From: Streptococcus australis
GTDB taxonomy: Bacteria > Bacillota > Bacilli > Lactobacillales > Streptococcaceae
Reading direction: 5' to 3'
Assembly (NCBI RefSeq): GCF_901543175.1
Contig: NZ_LR594040.1
Span: forward strand, 1,302,001 to 1,366,000
Length of the DNA stretch: 64,000 bases
Below, piece after piece: positions 45,488 through 55,520 of this stretch. Positions within the stretch are counted from its first letter, which is position 1. Every line of letters begins with the position of its first letter. A model generated the notes under the pieces. It had not been told where the DNA came from, ran no database searches, and saw only the letters and a program-made list of their open reading frames with translations. A program made the position numbers and the translations under genes.

Positions 45488-45498
45488 CTGAGTTCCTC

Positions 45499-45909
45499 CT
45501 AAATAATCCGTCCTTCCAAATGATCCAGTTCATGTTGGCATATTTGAGCTGGAAAACCTGTTAGTGTAATAGTCCGTTCCTGCCACTTGCTATCGCGATA
45601 GGATACCGTAATCATTTCATATCGAGTCGTCGTTCGAACCCCAGTCAAAGATAAACAACCTTCCTCCGTCTCGTAAGCTCCCTCAAAAGACAAAAGAACG
45701 GGGTTAAACATGACCATAGGAACCAGTCCAAGATTAAAGATAATCACGCGCTTCTGCGCACCAATCATATTAGCCGCCAGACCGACACAGGTCTCGCGAT
45801 TAGCCAGCAGGGTATCCTGCAAATCCTTAGCCAGATAAAGGTCTTCCTGACTTGCAGGTTTCGAGACCTGCGACAAGAATAAGACATCTCGGACAATTTT
45901 CTTTTCCAT
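45499..45909 (-). CDS. Peptide deformylase-like protein with altered motif 1
   Basis: 136 residues, shorter than the usual 160-200. Motif 2 EEGCLS and motif 3 QHELDHLEG, which bind the metal, are kept. Motif 1, normally GxGLAAPQ with a catalytic glutamine, reads GLAANM (43-48), so the glutamine is replaced by methionine. Pneumococcus also has a second short deformylase-like gene that is not the functional one. It may be inactive or have another substrate. Confidence 0.85.
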   Translation of the reverse strand: MEKKIVRDVLFLSQVSKPASQEDLYLAKDLQDTLLANRETCVGLAANMIGAQKRVIIFNLGLVPMVMFNPVLLSFEGAYETEEGCLSLTGVRTTTRYEMITVSYRDSKWQERTITLTGFPAQICQHELDHLEGRII

Positions 45910-45984
45910 TCTCTTACGCTCCTTACAACTTTACTTTATTATAGCACAAAAGGGGGCAACTTCTAGTCCTTTCCCTCAAATGCA

Positions 45985-46010
45985 AAAAAAGCCATCCGAA
46001 GATGACTTTC
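45985..46010 (-). terminator. caxP terminator
   Basis: 9-bp stem AAAGCCATC (45988-45996) / GATGACTTT (46001-46009) around CGAA, with a G-U pair on the minus strand, and a T-run. Confidence 0.85.
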
Positions 46011-46013
46011 TTT

Positions 46014-48710
46014 TTAAATCGCGTTCTTATCAAGACCAAGTTTACGTTGAACAAACTTAACGATTTCGACAATGATAATCATTGAGAAGCTTCCAGCCAT
46101 GACAATTCCCCATTGTGACAAGTCTAGTTTGGTTACGTGGAAGATACCTTCAAGTGGTTCTACGACGATCGTTGCCATAAGAAGAATGAAGGATACCAAG
46201 ATAGACCAGTTGAAAGTCTTAGACTTGAATGGTCCAACTGTCAAGATTGATTGGTAAACAGACTTGACGTTGTAGGCATGGAAGAGCTGGATCAAACCAA
46301 GTGTTGCAAAGGCCATGGTGAGGGCATCCGCATGAATTGCTTTATTATCTCCCACATGGACTGGATAGGCAAGAGCAAGACCATAAACGGTCAAGACGAG
46401 AGCCCCTTGGAGTACACCTTGATAGATAATGGAACTCATGACCCCACCTGAGAAGAAGCTTGATTTGCGTCCACGTGGTTTGTGGGTCATAACACCAGGC
46501 TCAGCTGGTTCAACACCAAGAGCAATGGCTGGGAAGGTATCGGTTACCAAGTTGATCCACAAAAGATGAACTGGCTGTAAGACATCCCAACCAAACAAGG
46601 TTGATAAGAAGATAGTTAATACTTCAGCCGTATTGGCAGAAAGTAGGTATTGAATAGTCTTTTGAATGTTTGAGAAGACCTTACGTCCTTCTTCAACTGC
46701 GACGATGATGGTCGCAAAGTTATCATCCGCAAGAATCATGTCAGATGCACCCTTAGAAACCTCTGTACCAGTGATTCCCATACCGATACCGATATCAGCT
46801 GTTTTCAGGGCTGGGGCGTCATTAACACCGTCACCTGTCATGGCAACGACCTTACCTTGGTTTTGCCAAGCTTTCACGATACGAACCTTGTGTTCTGGAG
46901 ATACACGCGCGTAAACAGAGTATTGACCAACTACTTTTTCAAATTCTTCATCAGAGAGTTCGTTGAGCTCAGCACCAGTCAAGACATGGTCTTCTGAGTC
47001 ATTTTCATCGATGATTCCCAAACGTTTGGCAATGGCTTCCGCTGTGTCTTGGTGGTCACCAGTGATCATGATTGGACGAATTCCTGCTTCCTTAGCGACA
47101 CGAACTGCTTCTGCCGCTTCGGCACGCTCAGGGTCAATCATCCCAATCAAACCAGTAAAGATCAAGTTGTTTTCCAGTTCTTCAGAAGTCAAGTTTTCTG
47201 GAATGCTATCAATAATCTTATAAGCACCTGCAAGGACACGCAAGGCTTGGTGAGCCATTTCAGAGTTATTTGTGTGAATTAAGTCATTGACTTGATTATC
47301 AATCGGAGCGACATCTCCAGCTTTATCACGAGAAACACAACGTTTCAAGAGTTGGTCAGGAGCTCCCTTGACTGCCACTAGGAATTTCCCATCTGGCAAT
47401 GGATGAACCGTTGACATGAGCTTACGATCTGAGTCAAATGGCAATTCAGCCACACGAGGATATTTCTCTAAAAATCCTTTAACATCATAGCCCTTATCCA
47501 AGGCATACTGGATGAAGGCTGTTTCGGTTGGATCTCCGATCAGGTTTCCTTCTGCATCAATCTTAGTATCATTAGCCAAAACAACAGAACGAAGAAGAGG
47601 CATTTCAAGACCTAGTTCAATATCATCAGCTGAATCATGTAGGACTGCATCATAGAAGACTTTTTCAACTGTCATCTTGTTCATAGTAAGCGTACCAGTC
47701 TTATCAGAAGCGATGATCTCAGTTGAACCAAGCGTTTCAACTGCTGGCAACTTACGAACGATAGAGTTTCGTTTTGCCAAAACTTGAGTACCAAGGGCAA
47801 GAACGATGGTCACGATAGCAGGAAGTCCTTCTGGGATGGCTGCAACAGCAAGCGCAACAGAGGTCATCAACTCACCAAGTGGATTTTTACCTTGAATAAA
47901 GACTCCAACTACAAAAGTAACAAGGGCAATAACCAAAATTGCATAGGTCAAGACCTTAGAGAGGTTGTTCAAGTTTTGTTTGAGTGGTGTATCCGTCTCA
48001 TCCGCATCTTGGAGCATGCCAGCGATATGACCCACTTCTGTGTACATACCTGTATTGACAACAACACCAAGACCACGACCATAAGTCACGTTTGAGTTTT
48101 GGAAGGCCATATTGACACGGTCACCAATACCAGCATCGGTAGCGAGTTCTACAGTCAAATCTTTTTCAACTGGAACAGACTCACCTGTCAAGGCAGCTTC
48201 TTCGATTTTGAGTGAATTGGCTTCTAGCAAACGTAGGTCTGCTGGTACTACGTCACCTGCTTCAAGGGCAACGATATCTCCTGGCACCAATTCTTTGGAA
48301 TCAATCTCTGACATGTGCCCATCACGAATAACGCGAGCAGCTGGACTAGACATAGACTTGAGGGCTTCGATGGCTTCTTCCGCTTTTCCTTCTTGGTAAA
48401 CACCGAAGGCTGCATTGATGATAACCACGGCTAGAATAATGATGGCATCTGCGATATCTTCTCCACCAGAAGTTACGACTGACAAAATAGCCGCAGCAAC
48501 TAGGATGATAATCATCAAATCCTTAAACTGTTCTATGAATTTAACCAAGAGAGTTTTTTTCTCACCCTCCTCGAGTTCATTGCGCCCATATTCAGCTAGG
48601 CGTTTCTGCGCTTCGCTTGACGAAAGACCTTGCTCAGTTGCTTCAACCGACTTCAAGACCTCTTCAGGACTCTGAGTATAAAACGCTTGGCGTTTTTGTT
48701 CTTTTGACAT
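46014..48710 (-). CDS. caxP: P-type cation-exporting ATPase (CaxP/MgtA)
   Basis: 898 residues from MSKEQKRQAF; the frame opens 26 codons earlier inside the riboswitch, which is not coding. P2A calcium-type ATPase: TGES at 175-178 (dephosphorylation), PEGLPA at 293-298 (ion site in helix 4), phosphorylated aspartate D336 in SDKTGT, and TGDGVNDAPAL in the hinge. The homologous pneumococcal gene exports calcium and manganese (named caxP or mgtA) and sits next to mntE as here. Preceded by a yybP-ykoY riboswitch. Confidence 0.93.
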   Translation of the reverse strand: MSKEQKRQAFYTQSPEEVLKSVEATEQGLSSSEAQKRLAEYGRNELEEGEKKTLLVKFIEQFKDLMIIILVAAAILSVVTSGGEDIADAIIILAVVIINAAFGVYQEGKAEEAIEALKSMSSPAARVIRDGHMSEIDSKELVPGDIVALEAGDVVPADLRLLEANSLKIEEAALTGESVPVEKDLTVELATDAGIGDRVNMAFQNSNVTYGRGLGVVVNTGMYTEVGHIAGMLQDADETDTPLKQNLNNLSKVLTYAILVIALVTFVVGVFIQGKNPLGELMTSVALAVAAIPEGLPAIVTIVLALGTQVLAKRNSIVRKLPAVETLGSTEIIASDKTGTLTMNKMTVEKVFYDAVLHDSADDIELGLEMPLLRSVVLANDTKIDAEGNLIGDPTETAFIQYALDKGYDVKGFLEKYPRVAELPFDSDRKLMSTVHPLPDGKFLVAVKGAPDQLLKRCVSRDKAGDVAPIDNQVNDLIHTNNSEMAHQALRVLAGAYKIIDSIPENLTSEELENNLIFTGLIGMIDPERAEAAEAVRVAKEAGIRPIMITGDHQDTAEAIAKRLGIIDENDSEDHVLTGAELNELSDEEFEKVVGQYSVYARVSPEHKVRIVKAWQNQGKVVAMTGDGVNDAPALKTADIGIGMGITGTEVSKGASDMILADDNFATIIVAVEEGRKVFSNIQKTIQYLLSANTAEVLTIFLSTLFGWDVLQPVHLLWINLVTDTFPAIALGVEPAEPGVMTHKPRGRKSSFFSGGVMSSIIYQGVLQGALVLTVYGLALAYPVHVGDNKAIHADALTMAFATLGLIQLFHAYNVKSVYQSILTVGPFKSKTFNWSILVSFILLMATIVVEPLEGIFHVTKLDLSQWGIVMAGSFSMIIIVEIVKFVQRKLGLDKNAI

Positions 48711-48767
48711 GTGTCTCCTCCTTGACTTTGTGTGCAAAACAAGCTCTCTTTTGGTTTTATGACAAAC

Positions 48768-48798
48768 AAAAAGAGACCTGTTAATCATAACAAGTCTC
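48768..48798 (-). terminator. Riboswitch expression-platform terminator
   Basis: Minus-strand GAGACTTGTTA / TAACAGGTCTC stem (48788-48798 and 48773-48783, one U-G pair), followed by TTTTTGTTT, between the aptamer and caxP. Its formation would stop transcription unless metal binds. Confidence 0.85.
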
Positions 48799-48799
48799 G

Positions 48800-48890
48800 C
48801 TGTTTAAGATAGCGCCGGAAAACATACTTTTCAGTATACAATTCGGAATGACGACACTATCACAGGTTTCTGCCAGCTACTCCCTTGAGT
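48800..48890 (-). ncRNA. yybP-ykoY manganese riboswitch aptamer
   Basis: On the minus strand the leader carries the class signature: AAGGGAGTAGC near the 5' end (about 48877-48887), GTCGTCATTC in the centre (around 48845-48854), and CCGGCGCT near the 3' end (48810-48817). This family binds manganese. In pneumococcus it controls the same ATPase. The aptamer is followed by a terminator, fitting an ON switch with metal excess. Confidence 0.88.
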
Positions 48891-48896
48891 AGTACT

Positions 48897-48924
48897 ATTA
48901 TATCAAAATTTGAAAAGTTTTCAA
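48897..48924 (-). promoter_or_regulatory. caxP promoter
   Basis: Minus-strand TTGAAA (48919-48924), 16 bases, TATAAT (48897-48902), placing the start at the riboswitch. Confidence 0.8.
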
Positions 48925-48954
48925 GAATTAAAATCCGATGGAACAAGACTAAAT

Positions 48955-48983
48955 TTGAATTTTCCCATGAAAACCAGTATAAT
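48955..48983 (+). promoter_or_regulatory. mntE promoter
   Basis: TTGAAT (48955-48960), 17 bases, TATAAT (48978-48983); leader of about 28 bases with AAGGAA. Confidence 0.85.
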
Positions 48984-49017
48984 GAAAACAGAATCTCAGC
49001 ACTAGAAAGGAAGTCCG

Positions 49018-50202
49018 ATGAATCAATCCATGTCAAATCTCAAGTTGGCGGAACGTGGTGCCATTATCAGCATTTCGACCTACCTCCTCTTGTCTGCGGC
49101 AAAATTAGCGACTGGCCACCTCCTACATTCTTCCAGTTTGGTAGCGGATGGTTTCAATAACGTATCAGATATTATCGGAAATGTTGCTCTTCTGATCGGT
49201 ATTCGGATGGCTCGCCAGCCCGCAGATCGTGACCATCGTTTCGGTCACTGGAAGATTGAAGATTTGGCTAGTTTGATTACTTCCATCATCATGTTCTACG
49301 TTGGCTTTGATGTGCTTCGGGACACCATTCAAAAAATTCTCAGTCGGGAACAGACAGTTATCGACCCACTGGGTGCAACTCTCGGAGTCGTCTCTGCAGC
49401 AGTCATGTTCGCCGTTTATCTCTATAATACCCGCCTCAGTAGAAAATCCAAATCCAAGGCCCTCAAGGCTGCCGCCAAGGACAATCTTTCCGATGCTGTC
49501 ACCTCGCTGGGGACTTCCATCGCCATCCTAGCCAGCAGTTTCAATTATCCAATCGTGGATAAACTGGTCGCTATCATCATCACTTTCTTTATCTTAAAGA
49601 CAGCCTATGATATCTTTATCGAGTCTTCCTTTAGTCTTTCAGATGGTTTTGACGACCGTCTGCTGGAAGATTATCAGAAGGCTATCATGGAGATTCCAAA
49701 GATTAGTAAGGTTAAGTCCCAAAGAGGTCGCACCTACGGTAGCAATATCTACCTTGATATCACGCTGGAGATGAATCCCGACCTATCAGTCTATGAAAGT
49801 CACGAAATTGCAGATCAGGTTGAGTCTATGCTAGAAGAACGATTTGGAGTATTTGACACCGATGTCCATATCGAACCTGCTCCTATACCTGAAGACGAAA
49901 TTTGGGACAATGTTTATAAAAAACTACTCATGCGCGAGCAATTGATTGACCAAGGGAACCAGCTAGAAGAACTCCTTGCTGAGGACTTTCTCTATATCCG
50001 TCAAGATGGAGAGCAGATGGATAAAAAGGCCTATCAAGCTGAAAAAGAACTTAAAGCTGCAATTAAGGACATCCAAATCACTTCTATCAGTCAAAAAACC
50101 AAACTCATCTGCTATGAGTTAGATGGTATCGTCCACACCAGTATCTGGCGTCGCCACGAAACTTGGCAAAATATCTTTCATCAAGAAACCAAAAAAGAAT
50201 AG
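49018..50202 (+). CDS. mntE: Manganese efflux protein (cation diffusion facilitator) MntE
   Basis: 394 residues. Six membrane helices in the first 200 residues. Site A residues include N47 and D51 in ADGFNNVSD, plus the DNLSD motif near 155. The NxxxD form in helix 2 is the manganese type of CDF. The cytoplasmic C-terminal domain has SHEIADQVE and HVDTDVHIEPAP-like segments typical of the family. Homolog of pneumococcal MntE, divergent from caxP, so both manganese exporters share this locus. Confidence 0.93.
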   Translation: MNQSMSNLKLAERGAIISISTYLLLSAAKLATGHLLHSSSLVADGFNNVSDIIGNVALLIGIRMARQPADRDHRFGHWKIEDLASLITSIIMFYVGFDVLRDTIQKILSREQTVIDPLGATLGVVSAAVMFAVYLYNTRLSRKSKSKALKAAAKDNLSDAVTSLGTSIAILASSFNYPIVDKLVAIIITFFILKTAYDIFIESSFSLSDGFDDRLLEDYQKAIMEIPKISKVKSQRGRTYGSNIYLDITLEMNPDLSVYESHEIADQVESMLEERFGVFDTDVHIEPAPIPEDEIWDNVYKKLLMREQLIDQGNQLEELLAEDFLYIRQDGEQMDKKAYQAEKELKAAIKDIQITSISQKTKLICYELDGIVHTSIWRRHETWQNIFHQETKKE

Positions 50203-50203
50203 A

Positions 50204-50230
50204 GAAATCCTGTCATGAGACGGGATTTTT
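50204..50230. terminator. Bidirectional terminator after mntE
   Basis: Stem AATCCTGTC / GACGGGATT with ATGA loop and T-run; separates convergent mntE and the ABC-F gene. Confidence 0.85.
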
Positions 50231-50238
50231 CTATTCTT

Positions 50239-52110
50239 CTAGCTATCAAACTCACTTAAATATTCATAGCGTTCGTATTTTTCAAGGAGTTCTTCGTTTT
50301 TTTCATCGAGCTCTTTCTGAAGTGTCGCAAGTTTACCAAAATCAGAGCCATTTGCCTGCATCTCCTCTTCAATAGCAGCGATACGATTTTCCAAGGCTTC
50401 AATATCGCCTTCAATGCTTGCCCACTCCTGCTTTTCTTGATAGGTCATTCGCTTCTTTTCTTCACGGACTTTGACCACTTTCTCTTTTTCGGCCTTTTGA
50501 ACTTGATTGACCATCTCTGTTTCAAAAGCTTTTTCGTCAAGGTAGTCGGTGTAATGACCAAAGAAAGTTCGGATACTTCCATTCTCAAAGGCCAGAATCT
50601 TGGTAGCTACCTTATCCAGGAAATAACGGTCGTGGCTAACTGTTAAAACAGGCCCAGCAAAACCTTGCAAGAAATTCTCTAAAACTGTCAAGGTCGCAAT
50701 GTCCAGATCATTTGTCGGCTCATCCAAGAGGAGAACATTTGGTTTTTCCAAGAGAAGTTTGAGGAGATAGAGGCGTTTTTTCTCGCCACCAGACAACTTC
50801 CCAATCAAGGTTCCATGTGTCGAACGTGGGAAAAGGAACTGCTCCAGCAACTCAGCGATGGAAGTTGTAGAACCACCGCTAGTCTTGACCTCTTCTGCTA
50901 CTTCCTGGAGGTAGTTGATGACCCGTTTGCTTTCATCCAGCCCTTCGATTTGTTGAGAGAAATAAGCGATACGAACAGTTTCCCCAATCACAACTTGACC
51001 TGCTGTCGGCTCAAGACTTCCTGCTATCAGATTAAGAAGAGTTGACTTCCCGACACCGTTGTCCCCAACAATTCCGATACGGTCTTTGGCTTGCACCAAG
51101 AGATTAAAATTTTGTAATATCGGCTTATTCTCATAAGCAAAGGAAACATCTTTAAACTCGATAACCTTCTTACCAATACGGCTAGTTTCAAAGTTCATGG
51201 TTAAGTCTGTTTCAGCAACGCCACCTGAAACTTCCTTTTTCAAGTCGTGGAAACGATTGATCCGAGCCTGCTGCTTGGTCGCACGCGCTTGCGGTTGTCT
51301 GCGCATCCAAGCCAATTCTTGTTTGTAGAGTTGCTCCTTTTTGTGAAGGAGAGCAGCGTCACGCTCATCTTGTTCCGCCTTAAGGCGAACATAGTCCTGA
51401 TAATTTCCCTGATACTCGGTCAAGCCTGCTCGGTCCAACTCGAAAATCCGTGTTGATAGTGCATCTAGGAAATAGCGATCATGGGTGATAAAGAGAACCG
51501 TCTTCTTGGAATTTTTCAAGAAAAGGGTCAACCACTCGATGGTCGCAATGTCCAGATGGTTGGTCGGCTCATCCAGTAGCAAGAGGTCGTGGTTTCCTAG
51601 GAGAACTTGCGCCAACTGAACACGTCTTCTCAGACCACCTGACAATTCACCAACTGGAGTCGACAAATCCTGAATCCCCAGCTTGCTGAGAACCGTCTTG
51701 ACCTGACTTTCGATTTCCCAGGCTTGAAGGGAGTCCATCTCCGCCATAACGCGTTCCAAACGAGCCTGCTTGTCCTCGCTATAGTTGAGCATGAGGAGTT
51801 CATACTCACGAATCAACTGGATTTCCTTGAGGTCGCTGGATAGGACCGTATCCAAAACCGTCTTACTGTCGTCAAACTCTGGATCCTGCGTCAAGTAACC
51901 AATCTGATAATCATTCTTAGCCAAGAAAGGACTGACATCTCCATCAAAACCTGAAACTCCAGAAAGAACATCTAAAAGGGTGGTCTTACCCGTTCCATTG
52001 ACACCAATCAGACCGATTCTGTCCAAATCATGGATGATAAAAGAAATATCCTTAAAAACGGTCTTGTCACCGACGGATTTGCTTAGTTTTTCAACAATAA
52101 AATCACTCAT
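50239..52110 (-). CDS. ABC-F ATPase (Uup/YfmR-like translation factor)
   Basis: 623 residues with two ATP-binding cassettes and no membrane helix. Walker A in [11 protein letters not shown] and [11 protein letters not shown]; signatures LSGGLRRR and [12 protein letters not shown]. The linker around 240-310 is rich in charged helix, and the C-terminal 90 residues form a coiled coil as in Uup/YfmR. Such proteins rescue or tune ribosomes at the E site. Its start overlaps the cca stop by 4 bases, and its promoter is upstream of dapB. Confidence 0.9.
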   Translation of the reverse strand: MSDFIVEKLSKSVGDKTVFKDISFIIHDLDRIGLIGVNGTGKTTLLDVLSGVSGFDGDVSPFLAKNDYQIGYLTQDPEFDDSKTVLDTVLSSDLKEIQLIREYELLMLNYSEDKQARLERVMAEMDSLQAWEIESQVKTVLSKLGIQDLSTPVGELSGGLRRRVQLAQVLLGNHDLLLLDEPTNHLDIATIEWLTLFLKNSKKTVLFITHDRYFLDALSTRIFELDRAGLTEYQGNYQDYVRLKAEQDERDAALLHKKEQLYKQELAWMRRQPQARATKQQARINRFHDLKKEVSGGVAETDLTMNFETSRIGKKVIEFKDVSFAYENKPILQNFNLLVQAKDRIGIVGDNGVGKSTLLNLIAGSLEPTAGQVVIGETVRIAYFSQQIEGLDESKRVINYLQEVAEEVKTSGGSTTSIAELLEQFLFPRSTHGTLIGKLSGGEKKRLYLLKLLLEKPNVLLLDEPTNDLDIATLTVLENFLQGFAGPVLTVSHDRYFLDKVATKILAFENGSIRTFFGHYTDYLDEKAFETEMVNQVQKAEKEKVVKVREEKKRMTYQEKQEWASIEGDIEALENRIAAIEEEMQANGSDFGKLATLQKELDEKNEELLEKYERYEYLSEFDS

Positions 52111-53306
52111 TTTTTCTCCCTCAGGTAAGTATGGATGGCTTGACGGTCGTTTTCCAACTCTCCATCGACAATGGCAAACTCAATCTCTGTTAAAATCTCT
52201 CCCAAGTCTGGCCCAGGCTGGTAGCCGTACTCTTTAATGAGAATACCACCGTTAATCTGGATTTCTTTCTTATCATGAATGGTCAAACTCTGGTAAGTTT
52301 CAGTGATGGCTTGTGGATTGACTTCTTTTCCTTGGGCCTGACGAAGACTTTCAGCTTGTAAAAGGGAATCCAAGTCAAAGCGGTAACAATCGCGCTTGCT
52401 CAACTCCCCTTCTTCTCGCAGAACCAAAATAGTCAGCAAATCCTGAACCTGCTTGGCAAATTGACGTGAGGTCTTCCATGCTTTCAAAAAGGGCTGTGCA
52501 TCTCTAATCTCCAAAGCCCACAAGAGGGTCGCCCAGGCTTGCTCAGAAGACTCAAAGGTGAAGTCCGCCTCTAAATCAAACAATTTTTGAAGCTTTTCTC
52601 GACTGTCTGCCATATCAGGGAGATAATCATAAGCTTGACTCTCAATCATGGAAGCCAAGCCAACTCGCCAAAAAGGTGCCAGCAAGAGTTTATCAAACTC
52701 AACAAAGGTACGTTCCACAGAAATCTTCTCCAAGAGTGGAGTCAAGGATTTCATCGCTTCAAATGTTTCTCGCTCAAGTTCAAAACCAAGACTGGCCTGA
52801 AAACGAAAACCACGCATAATACGCAAAGCATCTTCATTGAAACGTTCACTAGCTACTCCAACTGCTCGTAAGACTTGGTTTTCCAGATCTTTGAGACCAT
52901 CGAACAAATCGATGATTTCTCCTGTTTCGTCCAAGGCAAAGGCATTGACTGTGAAATCACGGCGCTTGAGATCTTCTTCTAGCGAACGTACAAAGGAAAC
53001 CGCACTGGGTCTGCGATAGTCTACATAGACATCTTCGGTCCGAAAGGTCGTCACCTCATACTCCTCATCCCCATCTAAAACCAAGACGGTTCCGTGCTCA
53101 ATTCCGATATCGGCTGTGCGGGAGAATATCTGCTTGGTCTCCTCTGGATAGGAAGAGGTCGCAATATCCACATCATGGATAGGACGATGGAGGAGGGCAT
53201 CTCGAACAGAGCCCCCAACAAAATAGGCTTCAAAGCCTGCTTCTTTAATTTTTTCTAATACTGGTAAAGCCTTCTGAAATTCAGAAGGCATTTGTGTTAA
53301 TCTCAT
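52107..53306 (-). CDS. cca: CCA-adding tRNA nucleotidyltransferase
   Basis: 399 residues. Class II head: [23 protein letters not shown] with catalytic aspartates, [11 protein letters not shown], and [14 protein letters not shown]. Adds the CCA end to tRNA. Starts 4 bases inside the dapB end and overlaps the ABC-F start by 4 bases, so three genes are coupled. Confidence 0.96.
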   Translation of the reverse strand: MRLTQMPSEFQKALPVLEKIKEAGFEAYFVGGSVRDALLHRPIHDVDIATSSYPEETKQIFSRTADIGIEHGTVLVLDGDEEYEVTTFRTEDVYVDYRRPSAVSFVRSLEEDLKRRDFTVNAFALDETGEIIDLFDGLKDLENQVLRAVGVASERFNEDALRIMRGFRFQASLGFELERETFEAMKSLTPLLEKISVERTFVEFDKLLLAPFWRVGLASMIESQAYDYLPDMADSREKLQKLFDLEADFTFESSEQAWATLLWALEIRDAQPFLKAWKTSRQFAKQVQDLLTILVLREEGELSKRDCYRFDLDSLLQAESLRQAQGKEVNPQAITETYQSLTIHDKKEIQINGGILIKEYGYQPGPDLGEILTEIEFAIVDGELENDRQAIHTYLREKK

Positions 53307-54070
53307 AATAAGTGTTCTAATCCATAGACAAGCTCATGACGCTTGACAACTTCTTTAATTCCCAAATTCACCCCTGTCATGAAGGAGCTGCGATCATAGG
53401 AGTCATGACGAAGGGTCAATCCTTCTCCCTGATTGCCAAAGATGACTTCTTGATGGGCTACCAAGCCTGGTAGACGGACTGAGTGGATGCGCATACCATC
53501 AAAATCAGCACCACGAGCACCTGCAATCAATTCTTCCTCATCAGGCGCACCTTGCTGGATTGATTCCCGAACTTCCGCCATCAGCTCAGCCGTTTTAATG
53601 GCTGTTCCACTCGGAGCATCTTTTTTCTTGTCGTGATGGAGCTCGATAATCTCCACATTTGGGAAATATTTGACAGCCTGCGCCGCAAATTGCATAAGCA
53701 AGACAGCTCCCAAGGCAAAGTTAGGGGCAATCAAGCCACCCAAATCTTGTTCACGGGAAAATGCTTTTAGTTCTGCAATTTCTTCACTAGTAAAGCCTGT
53801 TGTTCCAACTACTGGAGCGAAGCCATTTTCAAGAGCAAAGCGTGTATTTTCGTAGGCAACGGCTGGTGTAGTAAAATCTACCCAAACATCCGCTTCAAAA
53901 CCAGCCAAGTCAGTCTTATCATTGAAGACAGGAATTCCCTGCCATTCTAACTCAGACTCAAAAGGATCCAAAACTGCGACCAAGTCCAAGTCTGGATCAG
54001 CCAAGACCATCTGACAGGCAGCTTGGCCCATCTTTCCCTTAAACCCGGCAATAATTACTCGAATACTCAT
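53303..54070 (-). CDS. dapB: 4-hydroxy-tetrahydrodipicolinate reductase
   Basis: 255 residues. Nucleotide-binding start [13 protein letters not shown] (GxxGxMG), the signature [16 protein letters not shown] near residue 145. Step in lysine biosynthesis, supplying the lysine used by MurE. Followed directly by cca and the ABC-F gene. Confidence 0.96.
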   Translation of the reverse strand: MSIRVIIAGFKGKMGQAACQMVLADPDLDLVAVLDPFESELEWQGIPVFNDKTDLAGFEADVWVDFTTPAVAYENTRFALENGFAPVVGTTGFTSEEIAELKAFSREQDLGGLIAPNFALGAVLLMQFAAQAVKYFPNVEIIELHHDKKKDAPSGTAIKTAELMAEVRESIQQGAPDEEELIAGARGADFDGMRIHSVRLPGLVAHQEVIFGNQGEGLTLRHDSYDRSSFMTGVNLGIKEVVKRHELVYGLEHLL

Positions 54071-54081
54071 CTCTACTCCTG

Positions 54082-54207
54082 TCTAAGATACAAAGGACGT
54101 TAGCTGCCCATGAAAAATAGGGAATGGCGCTGACTTTCCACGGAAGGCAAGACAGGCATCTTTTTTCAAGAGGCAGGTAGTCCGTGTTCAATTTCTAAGA
54201 TACAAAG
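54082..54207. repeat. Intergenic segment bounded by an exact 14-bp direct repeat
   Basis: TCTAAGATACAAAG occurs at 54082-54095 and 54194-54207, with 112 bases from one start to the next, filling most of the degV-dapB gap. The intervening sequence carries no open frame. It could be an unrecognised repeat or a leader structure. Confidence 0.5.
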
Positions 54208-54221
54208 CCTGTAAGAACAAT

Positions 54222-55070
54222 CTAGACGATTGGTGTATAGCTCAAGGCAATACTGCCTTCTCCAAGGTGGGTTCCAATGACACTACCAAAGCTAACAATT
54301 GGAATCTCAGAAGTCACACCACTCTCAATCAAGAGTTGGCGCAAATCTGCCGCCTTTTGAGGTGCGTTACCATGAATGACTGTAATACGGTAGTCCCCAC
54401 CTTTTGTCAACTCTTTGATGATTTCCACCAAACGTTTAGTTGCCTTCTTTTCCGTACGAACTTTTTCATAAACTTCAATCACCCCTTGGTCATTAAAGTA
54501 GAGGATAGGCTTGATACTGAGGAGATTCCCTAAGACGGCAGCCCCATTTGACAAACGTCCTCCCTTAACCAAGTGGTCGAGGTCATCTACTATGATAAAG
54601 GCTGAGTTATCAGCGATTTGGATAGCCAACTTCTCCTGAATCTGAGCAAAATTATCGCCCTGTTCTGCCCATTTAAAGGTACTCTCCACCATAAATCCTA
54701 GAGGGGAGCTTGTGATATGGGTATCTGGAAAGGCAATGGTCAAGCCATCATACTCATCCAACATGTATTGGATGTTCTGATAAAAGCCTGAAATTCCTGA
54801 CGAAAGAAAGAGTCCCAAGACATGGGTATAGCCTTCATCTTTCAAGGAACTTAGAATCTCATCCAATTTGGCAATACTTGGTTGACTAGTTTTAGGCAAT
54901 TCTGCAGACTGAGCCATTTTTTGATAAAATTCCTCAGCAGTCAGATTGACACCTTCAACATACTCCTCCCCATCAATATTGACAGGAATATCCAAGATAT
55001 ATAGATTCTCTCTTTGCAGCGTCTTCTCCTCTAAATAGGCTGAAGAATCTGTAATGACAGCTAATTTCAT
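54222..55070 (-). CDS. DegV-family fatty acid-binding protein (FakB-like)
   Basis: 282 residues, DegV fold. VITDSSAYL at the start and the phosphate-contact TSQPS near 65, and [10 protein letters not shown] near 93. These proteins bind a fatty acid and present it to the kinase FakA. Start follows the DUF1149 gene by 2 bases, with TTTGGAG inside it. May cooperate with the acyl-ACP thioesterase at 11487. Confidence 0.9.
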   Translation of the reverse strand: MKLAVITDSSAYLEEKTLQRENLYILDIPVNIDGEEYVEGVNLTAEEFYQKMAQSAELPKTSQPSIAKLDEILSSLKDEGYTHVLGLFLSSGISGFYQNIQYMLDEYDGLTIAFPDTHITSSPLGFMVESTFKWAEQGDNFAQIQEKLAIQIADNSAFIIVDDLDHLVKGGRLSNGAAVLGNLLSIKPILYFNDQGVIEVYEKVRTEKKATKRLVEIIKELTKGGDYRITVIHGNAPQKAADLRQLLIESGVTSEIPIVSFGSVIGTHLGEGSIALSYTPIV

Positions 55071-55072
55071 GA

Positions 55073-55447
55073 CTAAAACTCCAAATTGATCCCTGGAAGA
55101 TCCAAGGCGATTTCTGTTACTTCATACGTCAAACGATTGAGCATGTTCAAACATGGACGTGCCAAGGTTTCGACTTCTTCTTGGTTAAATTCGCTTGGTT
55201 CGTTGACAATACGACCTTCCACATGGTTAACTTGAGAAATTGTTCCGCTGATGACGAATTTGTCAAAGACAATCATAAAGCTCAAGATAACGACAAGCGA
55301 AGTCACTTGGTTTTCTTGGTCATGTTGGAGCAACTGAAAGTTCACATCTACCTTGGTTTCAGGGGCTCCATTTTCATTTTCCCATTCAAAGTTACGAGCA
55401 TCAAAGTGATACTGGCTAACAAATTCTTGTTCTCGTTTAAGATTCAT
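55073..55447 (-). CDS. DUF1149 family protein
   Basis: 124-residue soluble protein with the DUF1149 pattern: basic start [23 protein letters not shown], central [38 protein letters not shown] (the SecB-like beta fold) and [28 protein letters not shown]. SecB-like chaperone function is possible but not shown. It begins the transcript toward degV. Confidence 0.8.
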   Translation of the reverse strand: MNLKREQEFVSQYHFDARNFEWENENGAPETKVDVNFQLLQHDQENQVTSLVVILSFMIVFDKFVISGTISQVNHVEGRIVNEPSEFNQEEVETLARPCLNMLNRLTYEVTEIALDLPGINLEF

Positions 55448-55520
55448 TTTTCTCTCCCATTGCTACAATTTACTATGCAATTGTACCACATTTTTATCAT
55501 TTCATCTAGTTTTCTAGGCT

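Noticed and set aside
47784..48675. Several open frames opposite caxP
   Set aside because: Antisense shadows of a well-conserved ATPase; low-complexity serine-rich translations.
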